Assembly: GCA_021810145.1 (NCBI GenBank)
Contig: JAJZJL010000042.1
Location: 1 to 34,361, forward strand
Origin: Planctomycetota bacterium
Lineage (GTDB): Bacteria > Planctomycetota > Phycisphaerae > WQYP01
Reading direction: 5' to 3'
Length of the DNA: 34,361 bases
Shown here: piece by piece, positions 15,250 through 23,970 of the stretch
Position numbering within the stretch: the stretch's first letter is position 1
How the letters are laid out: each line of letters opens with the position of its first letter
Notes under the pieces: generated by a model
The model's database searches: none
What the model was told of the DNA's origin: nothing
What the model saw: the letters and a program-made list of their open reading frames with translations, nothing else
Made by a program: the position numbers and the translations under genes

Positions 15250-15414
15250 ATGCTGTACTGGGCGGTGATATTTTTGATTGTGGCGATTATCGCCGGGTCG
15301 TTCGGTTTTTTGGCTGTCGCCGGACTGGCCACGGAAATAGCCAAAGTTCTTTTTGTGGTTTTTTTAATCATTTTTGTGATCTCTCTTATCAGAAGTTTTC
15401 GCGGCAAACGGTAA
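15250..15414 (+). CDS. DUF1328 small membrane protein
   Basis: A 54-residue peptide beginning [20 protein letters not shown], the typical opening of DUF1328 proteins, with two predicted transmembrane helices (about 4-24 and 30-48) and a basic end, RSFRGKR. The family is widespread and usually annotated as a small membrane protein of unknown role, often seen among stress-induced genes. An ATG at 15244 is in frame, but the AGGAG at 15237-15241 has proper 8-nt spacing only to the ATG at 15250, which also gives the canonical N-terminus. A hairpin follows the stop by about 60 nt. Confidence 0.85.
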   Translation: MLYWAVIFLIVAIIAGSFGFLAVAGLATEIAKVLFVVFLIIFVISLIRSFRGKR

Positions 15415-15473
15415 CGCCGAAACGCAAAAGCTGGATTTCTGGTGGCGTTGATAACTGATTCTACGGTAATAAC

Positions 15474-15502
15474 TGCCGCGCATTGGCAACGGATGTGCGG
15501 CA
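15474..15502 (+). terminator. Hairpin after the DUF1328 gene
   Basis: TGCCGCGCAT (15474-15483) and ATGTGCGGCA (15493-15502) pair with one wobble around a 9-nt loop. The following ATTCATTT is only weakly U-rich, so termination is likely but not certain. The remaining sequence to 15691 shows no gene. Confidence 0.45.
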
Positions 15503-15691
15503 ATTCATTTGTTCATAGCAGGCGTGGCCCTCTGGATGCCGGCATTGATTCCTCATAGTCCGTGGCCAAGGTTGTCCGCATGCCGATGTCACATATTTGG
15601 CTCATGTCGAATTTAAGTCATTCGGCCTCGCGCAGCGAGGAACGTTCAACTGGCGGGAAGGGCATTCGGAAGCAATCGCAGGCCAGCGGAG

Positions 15692-16012
15692 TTATTCAAC
15701 AACCACGGCTGTTCCGTAGCAGAGCACTTCCGAAGAACCGCTTTGTCCGCCGAGGTCCGCGGCGTCATATTGCACGCCCACCACCGCATTGGCTCCCAAC
15801 TCCGCAGCCTGTTGAGCCATGATTTCAAACGCTTCATTGCGGGCCTGTTCGCACATCATGATATAGCTGCGATTGCGCCCTCCGACAATGGACTTCAAGC
15901 CGCCCATAAACCCCTGGCCAATGGTTGGCGTTCGAACGACAATTCCGCGCACCAAACCTTTGTATTCAATAATTCGGTGTCCGTCGATACTGTTGGTTGT
16001 GGTAATTATCAT
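15692..16012 (-). CDS. YbjQ-family (UPF0145) protein
   Basis: A 106-residue protein with the full YbjQ pattern: IITTTNSIDGHRIIEYKGLV, a central GLKSIVGGR, EARNEA-like helix (EQARNEAFEIMAQQAAELGA) and ANAVVGVQYD near the end. The fold forms pentamers and is often labelled heavy-metal binding, but the biochemical role is unproven. The frame is open upstream to 16273, but the family begins at the ATG at 16012, and the residues before it have no similarity. An AAAGGA lies about 12 nt upstream. It follows the amidohydrolase gene by 145 nt on the same strand and may share its transcript. Confidence 0.88.
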   Translation of the reverse strand: MIITTTNSIDGHRIIEYKGLVRGIVVRTPTIGQGFMGGLKSIVGGRNRSYIMMCEQARNEAFEIMAQQAAELGANAVVGVQYDAADLGGQSGSSEVLCYGTAVVVE

Positions 16013-16157
16013 AAATGCACCATGATCCTTTGCAGGTTCACATCGAGCAGTGGATGTGGCCCCCGATGTATAACCGCCGCAGATAGTAACGTATGGGGTG
16101 TATTGAACGCAACAATTTGCGGTATTTATATCCGGTGACAACTTACGCAGGGGGGGG

Positions 16158-17072
16158 CTATTCCCGTACGGTCCGGCGAAGTTTGGCGGGTGCGGCCAAG
16201 GTGCGGCCGGATGGAGCATGGATACCCAAGGCTGCAAGGGCATCATTCTGGACGATATTACGCAATACTTCACGCGGAATCACCGGCATGGGGGAACCCA
16301 TGGCAAATTGATTGATGTTATAGAGTGTATCAATACAATCCGCAGCGCTTGAAAATGGAAAATCGCTGCCAAACAGAAGCCGGCTGGTAACCTGCATCTG
16401 GTAGGCACGCAATAAGGCATCCCATGCGATCCAGGGTCGGCGCAGCAGTCCCGCGATCCCGGCATATGTGTTGTTGTGCTTGGCTAAAAGGGTCAAGGTT
16501 TCATCAACCCACGGGTAGCCGAGATGACTGATAACCAATTTAAGATCGGGAAAGCTGCGGGCTATTTCATCCAGCAGCAGGGGGCGGGCATATTCCAAAC
16601 GGGTATGGGCGGAGAGATAGGGGCCGCTAGTGAAAATAACCGGCAATTTCAGTGCCGCTGCGGCTTCATAAATACGCATGGCCTGAGTATCGCAGGGGTG
16701 AATATCCTGGGCGGCGGGGGAGATAACCAGCCCCTTGAGGAACGTGCTGCGTCCAATTTCGGCCACCTGCGCCAGGGCCTCCGGTTCCGTCGGATCAAGT
16801 CCGGCAAAGCCGATCATTTGATCGGCATGTTCACTGCAGTAATCAGCTATCAGATCATTGGGAATGTACGCTCCAAGATTACGGCTCTTAAAGCCCAAAA
16901 CAAAGCAACGTTGCACCGGTTCGCAGGCCAGCCAGTGTGATGCGGTATCAGCTTTTGGCAACAGGCGGATTTGCTCATGGCCAAAGCGGGTTGGTTGGGC
17001 AATGCGGTTAATGGCCTCGCGGCCAAGCTGTTCCGGGCTTTGCCAGATGCTGGTATGACAATCAATAATCAT
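16158..17072 (-). CDS. Amidohydrolase-related TIM-barrel protein (Amidohydro_2)
   Basis: A 304-residue protein of the metal-dependent hydrolase superfamily (COG2159 type), members of which hydrolyse or decarboxylate small carboxylic compounds. It starts MIIDCHTSIW; most relatives have DxHxH here, so the second metal-binding His is replaced by Ser. Later elements are GFAGLDPTEP, KGLVISPAAQ, VISHLGYPW with a conserved His, and LLFGSDFPFSS with the catalytic-type Asp. The ATG at 17072 is chosen on the family start and GGGGG just upstream; longer frames have no similarity. It is divergent from the Gfo/Idh/MocA gene (135 nt apart), which suggests shared control and perhaps one sugar-acid or cyclitol pathway. 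Substrate unknown. Confidence 0.8.
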   Translation of the reverse strand: MIIDCHTSIWQSPEQLGREAINRIAQPTRFGHEQIRLLPKADTASHWLACEPVQRCFVLGFKSRNLGAYIPNDLIADYCSEHADQMIGFAGLDPTEPEALAQVAEIGRSTFLKGLVISPAAQDIHPCDTQAMRIYEAAAALKLPVIFTSGPYLSAHTRLEYARPLLLDEIARSFPDLKLVISHLGYPWVDETLTLLAKHNNTYAGIAGLLRRPWIAWDALLRAYQMQVTSRLLFGSDFPFSSAADCIDTLYNINQFAMGSPMPVIPREVLRNIVQNDALAALGIHAPSGRTLAAPAKLRRTVRE

Positions 17073-17207
17073 TGTCCCCCAAGATACTCTCTGCGCGGGG
17101 GGCGGGCAAGAGTGGTCGATATACCGGGTGTTGGATTTGCCAATGTTTGCTTTACGGAATAGTCCTGAAGGCATAAAGTATCGCTTTAGAATCTTCTGGA
17201 GTGCGAA

Positions 17208-18377
17208 ATGATGAATGTCGATGTGGTGGAAAAGGTGAATAATCCGGTGCGCGTCGGGCAAATTGGCATAGGCGGTGGCATCGGGCCTTTGCACTTGGAG
17301 GAGATGGAAAAAAATCCGAATTTTACCATTGTGGCGGGATGCGATTCGCGATTGCAGAGTGAGACCGTTGCAAAACATAGTGCAAGAATTACCGCGCTGG
17401 GTGGAAAAATTTATTCCGATTACCGCGAATTGCTTGCTGATCCGCGCGTGGAAGCAGTGTGTATTGCGGCACCGCATTTTCTCCATCGGGAAATGACTGT
17501 CGCTGCGTTTGAGGCGGGCAAGCACGTGCTGGTCGAAAAGCCCATGGCGATTCACCCGGATGATTGCCGCGCAATGCTTGATGCCCAGAAGAAATCCGGC
17601 AAGGTTGGGGCGGTGCAAATGCAGCATGTGGGCCGAAAATCAATGCTTGAGCTACGCCGCCATATTCAGGCCGGCGCGATTGGTTCAATGAAGGAAATTT
17701 TTCTATCCAGTTTATGGTGGCGCGAAAATCCCTATTATGAACGTGTAGCCTGGGCCGGAAAAAAAATGTTCGGCAATAACTGGAATCTTGACGGGATTAT
17801 GTTCAATCAGGCCATTCACTTTATTAATCAAACCTTGATTTTATGCGCTCCGGGCGATTTGCCGACGGTGGCTGGAACCCGGGATGTGGAAGTAGCCTTG
17901 TACAAATTTCATGATACGTCCGCTTTGGAAATGGAAGATTGCGCGTTTATTACCGCCGGGCTTGACACCCCTGATGCGCCTCGGCTTTGGGCCATTGCCA
18001 CAACGTGCAGCCGGGTGGATCGGCATTCCATTGAAATCATTGGTGAACGTGGCAGAGCTTTATGGAATGGCACGGGGTATTTATTCGTTGATGGACAACC
18101 CGCACAGGAATTCACGGATGATAATAAGGAATTTGGCGGTTCTTCGCGCGTGTTCAACAGCTTTGCCGATGCGGTACGGACCGGCTCGCGGCCGATAACG
18201 GATTTTTCCGCCATTTGCAAAACAACGGATTTTGTATTCTCATGTTATCAGAGGGCTGATTGGAAAATCAAAAAAGCCCCCTGGAGTGCTACGGATGTGC
18301 TGCCGGAAGTGTTTCGTCAGGTGCATCAGCAGCGTAAACTGCCGGCGGCATTAAAATCCGCACCGGCTTGGGCCTAA
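17208..18377 (+). CDS. Gfo/Idh/MocA-family NAD(P)-dependent oxidoreductase
   Basis: A 389-residue protein. The N-terminal Rossmann fold shows VGQIGIGGGIGPLHL (16-30), ADPRVEAVCIAAPHFLH and the hallmark EKPMAIHPDD (110-119). The C-terminal substrate domain contains NWNLDGIMFNQAIHFINQ, with the His expected to take part in catalysis. Enzymes of this family oxidise or reduce sugars, inositols and related polyols; planctomycetes carry very many of them and the substrate cannot be read from sequence. The ATG at 17208 follows CTGGAG with 6-nt spacing. It is divergent from the amidohydrolase and is followed 62 nt later by the M16 pair. Confidence 0.9.
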   Translation: MMNVDVVEKVNNPVRVGQIGIGGGIGPLHLEEMEKNPNFTIVAGCDSRLQSETVAKHSARITALGGKIYSDYRELLADPRVEAVCIAAPHFLHREMTVAAFEAGKHVLVEKPMAIHPDDCRAMLDAQKKSGKVGAVQMQHVGRKSMLELRRHIQAGAIGSMKEIFLSSLWWRENPYYERVAWAGKKMFGNNWNLDGIMFNQAIHFINQTLILCAPGDLPTVAGTRDVEVALYKFHDTSALEMEDCAFITAGLDTPDAPRLWAIATTCSRVDRHSIEIIGERGRALWNGTGYLFVDGQPAQEFTDDNKEFGGSSRVFNSFADAVRTGSRPITDFSAICKTTDFVFSCYQRADWKIKKAPWSATDVLPEVFRQVHQQRKLPAALKSAPAWA

Positions 18378-18439
18378 GCGGCGGCCATTCTGAAAACCTA
18401 TTGGTATGGCAGCTTGCCTGCAGCAAACAGGAGTCGCAT

Positions 18440-19711
18440 GTGTCAACAGTGAATACCGCCGGTGGTAAAGCCCGGCAGGATGTAATGACATTTCCCAATG
18501 GACTGACATTGCTTGTGGAATCTATGCCGGGTGTGCGCTCAGCGGCGATGACGCTGCTGACGCCGATGGGAGCCGCATCCGACCCTGCGAACGCTCTGGG
18601 CAGTGCCAATGTTCTGGCGGATTGGATAACGCGCGGAGCCGGGGAAAGAGACAACCGGGCACTTACCGACTATCTCGACTCGTTGGGCGTACAGAGATCC
18701 GCAAGTGCGGAAACGGTCTTTATGCGCTTCAGTGCTTCGATGCTGGCCGATAAGTTGCCCGAGGTGTTGCCGGCATACGGCGATATATTATTGCGGCCCC
18801 GGCTGCCGGAGTCCGGTTTTGGTCCGGCCCGTGATCTGGCCATGCAGCAACTGGACGCCATTGAAGATGAACCATCCCAAAAGCTCAATCTTTTAATTAA
18901 GGCCCGGCATTTTGCGGAACCTTACGGCCGACCGGTGGTGGGGAAAAAGGAGCATCTCAATGCCTTGACGCCCGATGCATTGCGCAAAGATTTCCAGAGC
19001 CGCTCCACCGCCCGTGGTTCCATTCTGGCTGTCGCTGGCGCTGTAGAATTTGCCGCCGTGCGGGACCTGGTAGAACAGCATTTTGGCGTCTGGCAGTCAC
19101 AAGAACCGGTTCAGCAGCCGGTGCATGCGGCGGAGGGAGGGGTGTTTCATGAACAGCAGGCCAGTAATCAGGTGCAAATCGGTCTGGCGTTCGATGCGGT
19201 CGCGGAGGCGGATCCTGACAGTATTGTCTTACAATTGGCGATGAATATTTTAAGCGGCGGCATGGGGGCGAGGCTCTTTTCTGAAATTCGGGAAAAGCAG
19301 GGATTGTGTTACGCCGTCAGCGCCGGATATATGAGCCTCAAGCACATCGGCGCGGTTCTCGGCTACGCCGGCACGGTGCCGGAGCGGGCCCAGAAAACAT
19401 TGGATTCGTTCCTGCATGAATTGCAGCGGTTCAGTTCCGGTGCCCAGCAGGATGAGCTTGACCGGGCACAGGTGGGCATGAAGGCTCGCGTGATCATGAA
19501 CGGTGAAAGCTCGGCCGCCCGGGCTGCGGCGATTGCCCATGATTTTTATCATTATGGCCGCCCCCGCACCCTGGATGAATTACGCGCCCGCATCGAAAGC
19601 GTTGATCTCAAACGGCTCAATGCATTCCTTGAATCGCATAAGATCGGTAAATTGACGGTGGTGACCATTGGCCCGGCTCCGCTGGCGGTTCCGGTCGATC
19701 TGATTGGTTAA
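18440..19711 (+). CDS. M16-family peptidase-like protein without the zinc site
   Basis: A 423-residue M16B-type protein. The two-lobed fold is evident (NGLTLLVESMPGVRSAAMTL at the start; second-lobe LAMNILSGGMGARLFSEIREK and GLCYAVSAGYM), but the HxxEH zinc motif is missing: the aligned stretch reads SANVLADWITRG. It is therefore expected to be the non-catalytic partner in a heterodimer, as in mitochondrial processing peptidase and bacterial M16 pairs. GTG at 18440 is chosen because AGGAG (18429-18433) lies 6 nt upstream; the frame reaches back to 18368. It is 77 nt before the active partner, certainly in the same operon. The Arg-containing glycine-rich loop in the second lobe probably helps bind substrate. 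Confidence 0.87.
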   Translation: MSTVNTAGGKARQDVMTFPNGLTLLVESMPGVRSAAMTLLTPMGAASDPANALGSANVLADWITRGAGERDNRALTDYLDSLGVQRSASAETVFMRFSASMLADKLPEVLPAYGDILLRPRLPESGFGPARDLAMQQLDAIEDEPSQKLNLLIKARHFAEPYGRPVVGKKEHLNALTPDALRKDFQSRSTARGSILAVAGAVEFAAVRDLVEQHFGVWQSQEPVQQPVHAAEGGVFHEQQASNQVQIGLAFDAVAEADPDSIVLQLAMNILSGGMGARLFSEIREKQGLCYAVSAGYMSLKHIGAVLGYAGTVPERAQKTLDSFLHELQRFSSGAQQDELDRAQVGMKARVIMNGESSAARAAAIAHDFYHYGRPRTLDELRARIESVDLKRLNAFLESHKIGKLTVVTIGPAPLAVPVDLIG

Positions 19712-19788
19712 TGACAATGCAGGCATGGTTCGGCGGGTGTCCCATGGGGCACCGCCGTCCGGCCGTACAAATCCCGGAGATTTTTTAC

Positions 19789-21012
19789 ATGGTGACATTT
19801 AAACATACACAACTGAAAAACGGCATGGATATTGTGGCTGAGATAAATCCCGAGGCGCAAAGTGTGGCCATCGGATTTATGGTTAAAACCGGTGCCCGGG
19901 ATGAATCCGGTGAAGTCAACGGAGTTTCGCATTTCCTGGAACACATGATGTTCAAGGGTACTTCGCACCGTTCCAGTGCGGATGTGAATCGTGAGTTCGA
20001 TGCCATGGGGGCGCGCAACAATGCTTTTACCAGCAATGAAGTCACCTGTTACTGGGCGCATATTCTTCCCGAATTTTTGCCCGATGCGCTGGATTTGCTG
20101 GCTGATATGATGCGCCCGGCATTGCGGGGCGAAGATTTTGACATGGAAAAAAAGGTCATCCTGGAGGAAATCGCGCTGTACCTGGATCGTCCCGGACATG
20201 TGCTGTACGAAGCGGTCATGGAGGATCACTTTCGTAATCATCCTCTGGCCCACTCGGTTTTAGGAACCAAAGAATCCATTACCGCGCTTACGCGCGATCA
20301 GATGCAAACGTATTTTGATGCGCGATATGGCCCCGGGAATATGGTGCTGGCGGTGGCCGGCAAACTGGATTTTGATGAACTCGTGCGACTTTCAGAGCAA
20401 AAATGCGGCCACTGGAAACATCTGGATGTGCACAGGCAATATCCGGCGGCGGAATTCAGGGGCGGCGTGCGGCATATTACCGATCCCAAGCTTAAACGCC
20501 ATTACGTGGCCATGATTTGTCCTGGCCCGTCCGCGCAGCACGATGGTCGTTATGCCGCACAGGTGCTTTCCGATGTGATTGGTGATCATGATGGATCGCG
20601 ACTGTATTGGGCGCTCGTTGAGCCGGGGCTGGCGGATGAAGCGGACTTTTCATTTTACCCGCACGACGGCATGGGCAGTTTTTTTGCCTATGCATCATGC
20701 GATCCGGCACGGTCCGGGCAGGTGGCGGAAATCCTGCGGGGCGAATTGAAAAAAATCTGCGACAATGGTCTGACCGATCAGGAAATTTCCCGCAGTAAAA
20801 ACAAAATCGCTACCGCGGCGGTGTTGCAGGGTGAATTGCCGCTGGGCCGCATGCGCAATATCTGCTCGCGCTGGATTTACAACCAGGAATACAAGACGCT
20901 GGAGGAAGATTTACAACTGCTGGAAGGTGTTGACGCGGCGGCTATTAAAAAAGTCATCCACGAATTCCCCTTCAGCCCGCTCACCACAACCACCTTGGGC
21001 CCAGCCCGGTAG
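19789..21012 (+). CDS. M16-family zinc peptidase, active subunit
   Basis: A 407-residue M16B peptidase with the full zinc site: HFLEH (H48, E51, H52) and the downstream EEIAL (E126/E127). The N-terminal FKHTQLKNGMDIVAEI and the second lobe (SDVIGDHDGSRLYWALVEPG, ending with RMRNICSRWIY) complete the fold. It probably cuts peptides or misfolded protein fragments together with the inactive partner encoded just upstream. The ATG at 19789 has GGAGA at 8-nt spacing; the frame is open from 19711 but the additional 26 residues have no similarity. A hairpin follows directly after the stop. Confidence 0.92.
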   Translation: MVTFKHTQLKNGMDIVAEINPEAQSVAIGFMVKTGARDESGEVNGVSHFLEHMMFKGTSHRSSADVNREFDAMGARNNAFTSNEVTCYWAHILPEFLPDALDLLADMMRPALRGEDFDMEKKVILEEIALYLDRPGHVLYEAVMEDHFRNHPLAHSVLGTKESITALTRDQMQTYFDARYGPGNMVLAVAGKLDFDELVRLSEQKCGHWKHLDVHRQYPAAEFRGGVRHITDPKLKRHYVAMICPGPSAQHDGRYAAQVLSDVIGDHDGSRLYWALVEPGLADEADFSFYPHDGMGSFFAYASCDPARSGQVAEILRGELKKICDNGLTDQEISRSKNKIATAAVLQGELPLGRMRNICSRWIYNQEYKTLEEDLQLLEGVDAAAIKKVIHEFPFSPLTTTTLGPAR

Positions 21013-21018
21013 CGCGAG

Positions 21019-21036
21019 GCAACCTTCTGCGGTTGC
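21019..21036 (+). terminator. Hairpin after the M16 pair
   Basis: GCAACC (21019-21024), loop TTCTGC, GGTTGC (21031-21036), 6 nt after the stop codon, with partly matching GC flanks. There is no U-tract. The remaining 240 nt to the next gene hold no supported gene. Confidence 0.4.
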
Positions 21037-21280
21037 GCGGGCACCCTGTCGGGCAGGCGAGTGGGTCGGAGCGAGGGTTGCCCCCTTTTGCATCGCGGAT
21101 CCATGAGGACTCGAGCGGCCGCGGCGTTGACGGGCTTTACCGTCTTTTTCATGGGGCTTGCTTGCCTCCCGTGCCGGGTCCGGCAGGTGGCCGCTTACCC
21201 CCGAAGCACGTCGTTATCGCGCGTTTCGCCATCGGACGACAGGCGTGTTACAATCTGTTTGGAGAAAATCTGGTGCAATT

Positions 21281-22444
21281 ATGATTACGAGACTGCGAAT
21301 CCGAAATTTCAAGAGCTTGCTGGACACCGAGGTGGTCCTGTCGCCATTGACGGTACTGATAGGCCGCAGCGGAACCGGCAAGACCAATTTTGCGCAGGCG
21401 CTAGCCTGCCTGCAGGGCGTTTTGTCCGCCGCAGGGCCACATCCATATATGCAATTGATGAACCAACTTGGTACATGGGAGACGCTAGGCCCTGCCGGCT
21501 TGGACGAATTCACCTCTTCTTGGGAGGTCGAGTTCAACGTGGATGGCGTGATTGGTGATTACCTTTATGTCCTTGAGCTTCGCGGCCAGCGCGGTGTGCA
21601 ACCCCACTCGGTTCCGGTCAGACGAGAGTTTCTCTCGCTAGCCGGCACGGTGCTGTTTGAGCGAGTGGATGGCAACTGGGTGGTCGAACCGGCACTGAAG
21701 GTTGAGACAAAGCAATCCGCGATGCTGGGGTGGTTGACCGGGATTCCGGAGGTCAATATAGCCTACCTCACGCTCACCCGGGGAATCAGCGGCTACGAGT
21801 TTCCGGCGGGTGTTTTGGCGAATTCCAATGTCGGAAAAACCCCCGACCACGGTTTCGAACTTGGCAAAGAAGGCAGTAATTATTTCACGGTGATCGATGG
21901 AATCTTAGGTAATTTGCAGTCGCTGAATAATTGGCAGCAAATTGAGGCGGCCATCAAGAAACTTTCAAGTTCAGTCGAGGCCGTCACAACCTCGCCCTTC
22001 CAGAATGAGCGAGTAATGGTTTCCTACCGGTTTGGTGGTAAGCTCGTTGCCCTGCCGTTGTCGCGGCAGTCGGGTGGCTTCAGACGCTTCCTGGCGCATC
22101 TGCTGGCTATTTACCAGCAGCCTCCCAAGCAGGTGGTCCTGTTCGAGGAACCGGAGAACGGCATATTTCCAGGTGCGCTGACAATGCTGGGGGACGTAAT
22201 GCGTGCGGCAAATGAAAAGCTCCGCACACAGTTTATTCTAACCACGCACAGCCCTCAGTTGTTGGACGCTTTCAACGCGGAATCCATACGGGTCGTGGAT
22301 ATATCTGATCGGGGGACAAAAATTGGCCCATTGGCAGAAGGCCAGCGAAGCGCGATAGAAGAAAGCCTGTTGAGCCCGTCGGAATTGCTCACCGTCGCAC
22401 AGCCCGAAATGGCGGGGGAAGCTTCCGGGATGGGTGGGGTGTAG
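21281..22444 (+). CDS. AAA_21-type ATPase of a second ATPase/TOPRIM-like pair
   Basis: A 387-residue SMC/OLD-like ATPase. Motifs are the N-terminal ITRLRIRNFKSL, Walker A GRSGTGKT (28-35), a degenerate signature LSRQSGGFRRFL, Walker B VVLFEEPENGI (EEPE at 289-292) and the H-loop ILTTHS (319-324). It is distinct from the ATPase at 7978-9138: little sequence is shared apart from motifs. The ATG at 21281 gives the standard N-terminus; upstream frame to 21158 is not similar to anything, and the Shine-Dalgarno sequence is poor. The stop at 22444 is nearly joined to the DUF4276 gene, so the two act together. Such pairs are widespread in variable genome regions and are considered probable anti-phage systems. 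Confidence 0.83.
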   Translation: MITRLRIRNFKSLLDTEVVLSPLTVLIGRSGTGKTNFAQALACLQGVLSAAGPHPYMQLMNQLGTWETLGPAGLDEFTSSWEVEFNVDGVIGDYLYVLELRGQRGVQPHSVPVRREFLSLAGTVLFERVDGNWVVEPALKVETKQSAMLGWLTGIPEVNIAYLTLTRGISGYEFPAGVLANSNVGKTPDHGFELGKEGSNYFTVIDGILGNLQSLNNWQQIEAAIKKLSSSVEAVTTSPFQNERVMVSYRFGGKLVALPLSRQSGGFRRFLAHLLAIYQQPPKQVVLFEEPENGIFPGALTMLGDVMRAANEKLRTQFILTTHSPQLLDAFNAESIRVVDISDRGTKIGPLAEGQRSAIEESLLSPSELLTVAQPEMAGEASGMGGV

Positions 22445-22448
22445 AACG

Positions 22449-23108
22449 GTGCCGGGATTTAACAAGATTGTACCATTCGTCGAAGGACAAGGGGATATCC
22501 AAGCCGTCCCGATTCTCGCAAGGCGAGTTCTGGCCGCCACCGCCACGGAGAAATTTGGTTCCAGTTCGGTACATTTTCTCGACGCATGGCGCGTTGGTCA
22601 TCTGCACAAGCTGCTTGCATCCGACGGGGCGGAGTGGTTCCGCCTCCTCAATGCAGCCGCGCGGACGGGGGCTTCGGGAGTATTGCTGGTGCTCGATGGG
22701 GATCGACTGGCAGAGAAATGCCCGGGTGAGGTCGCCCGGTCATTAGCCGCGTCCGCGAAGAGTTGCGGCGCGGGTGCGAAGTTCTCCCTTAGCGTTGTCT
22801 TCGCAATGCAGGAAATTGAATCATGGTATATTCCGGATGCGCAGGCGCTGATTGAACGAGCCAGCCCGCACGCAAAGATTTCCTTACCCAAGGGGAATCT
22901 CGAAACGGGTGTCCGCGATGCAAAGGGATGGCTGTCTAAAAACATGGTGGGCGGCTACAAGCCGACTATCCACCAATCTGAATTTGCCAGATCGTTGGAC
23001 ATCCAAAAGGTGCGTTCGCAGAATCTGCGTTCGTTCCGACGATTTGAACATGCGGTAACGGAGTTGATTGACGCGCTAATCTCTGGTGTCCACATTGCGA
23101 CACCTTAA
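22449..23108 (+). CDS. DUF4276 (TOPRIM-like) protein, partner of the ATPase
   Basis: A 219-residue protein with TOPRIM-type landmarks: FVEGQGD (E12), LLVLDGDR (D83, D85) and AMQEIESWYI (E122, E124), which together define DUF4276. The pattern suggests a metal-dependent nuclease or related effector activated through the ATPase. The C-terminal third contains KGNLETGVRDAKGWLSKNM and RSQNLRSFRRFEHAV, typical of the family. The start is a GTG, either at 22449 (4 nt after the ATPase stop, GGTGGGG upstream) or at 22434 (overlapping it by 11 nt). The gene is convergent with tam, only 13 nt apart, so the cassette is squeezed between housekeeping genes. Confidence 0.8.
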   Translation: MPGFNKIVPFVEGQGDIQAVPILARRVLAATATEKFGSSSVHFLDAWRVGHLHKLLASDGAEWFRLLNAAARTGASGVLLVLDGDRLAEKCPGEVARSLAASAKSCGAGAKFSLSVVFAMQEIESWYIPDAQALIERASPHAKISLPKGNLETGVRDAKGWLSKNMVGGYKPTIHQSEFARSLDIQKVRSQNLRSFRRFEHAVTELIDALISGVHIATP

Positions 23109-23121
23109 TTGGAAAAAGCCT

Positions 23122-23895
23122 TTACCGCTTATATGCGATGAGAAACAACCGGCGGAAAGCAAAGAGAACGCGACCGTCTCGTTGCGGTGGGTAAGCGGTT
23201 GTGACCAAATTCCGGTAGGCGGTGATAAATGCTTCACGGTCTGCCGGCGGCAGCGCGTCAAGATATGGCCGCAGGCCGGTTCCTTTGTACCATTCCACAA
23301 TATCCGAGGCGCTGTTGAGAATATGGATATACTGACTTGTCCATAAATCAAGCCTGGTGCTTTGAGTTGAGAGTAAATCGTAATAAAACTCAAGTTCATG
23401 GCAATACCACCGGCGCACCGGAACTGGAAATTTATCGCGCCATGGCCCACTGGCCGCCAGTTCGCTTATCAGTGTGTGGGCGGCGGCGCTGTGATCATTT
23501 GGCGGCATTTGCACCGCCAAAGCGCCGGCGGGGTTGAGCATGTTCATTAGCCGCGGCAGCAATGCGGCGTGATTATCCACCCACTGCAGCGCGGCATTGG
23601 AAAAAATCAGATCAAGGCGGTGCGGCGATTGCCATGTTGAAATATCCGCCTCAATCCAATGCTGGTGCGGATAGCTTCGGCGGGCTGTTGCGATCATGTC
23701 CGCTGAACTGTCCATTCCGGTAATGTGCGCCTGTGGCCAGCGTCGTACCAGCATGGCCGTGCTGTTGCCCGGACCGCAGCCCATATCGACGATCACGCCC
23801 GGGGATTCCAGGCTGATGCGTTGGATAAGCTCCGCGCACGGTCGCGCCCGTTCTTCGGCGAACTTCAAATATTGTTGAGCATCCCAGGAAGCCAT
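23122..23895 (-). CDS. tam: Trans-aconitate 2-methyltransferase
   Basis: A 257-residue SAM-dependent methyltransferase matching Tam along its full length: WDAQQYLKFAEERARPCAEL at the N-terminus, the SAM motif VDMGCGPGNSTAML, ITGMDSSADMIATAR, EADISTWQ, LIFSNAALQWVDNH and a C-terminal DGRVLFAFRRLFLIA. Tam methylates trans-aconitate, a spontaneous by-product that inhibits aconitase, so this is a repair function. The ATG at 23895 gives the family start. It is divergent from comM, with a 14-bp palindrome between them, and convergent with the DUF4276 gene. Confidence 0.9.
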   Translation of the reverse strand: MASWDAQQYLKFAEERARPCAELIQRISLESPGVIVDMGCGPGNSTAMLVRRWPQAHITGMDSSADMIATARRSYPHQHWIEADISTWQSPHRLDLIFSNAALQWVDNHAALLPRLMNMLNPAGALAVQMPPNDHSAAAHTLISELAASGPWRDKFPVPVRRWYCHELEFYYDLLSTQSTRLDLWTSQYIHILNSASDIVEWYKGTGLRPYLDALPPADREAFITAYRNLVTTAYPPQRDGRVLFAFRRLFLIAYKR

Positions 23896-23970
23896 GATCA
23901 GATATTATCAAATGGCGTGCCGCGCGGTCAATGCCGTTATATAACACCTGCGGCCATCCAAATCACCGAT

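Noticed and set aside
17073..17627. N-terminal extension of the amidohydrolase (frame open to 17627)
   Set aside because: It is antisense to the Gfo/Idh/MocA gene and lacks similarity; the family start is at 17072.
21061..21558. Frame with a signal-peptide-like start (MRTRAAAALTGFTVFF)
   Set aside because: It overlaps the ATPase gene in another frame for most of its length and has no family similarity.
21013..23121. Direct repeats bounding the second ATPase pair
   Set aside because: The two flanks were compared by eye and no shared sequence like the 38-bp repeat was found.
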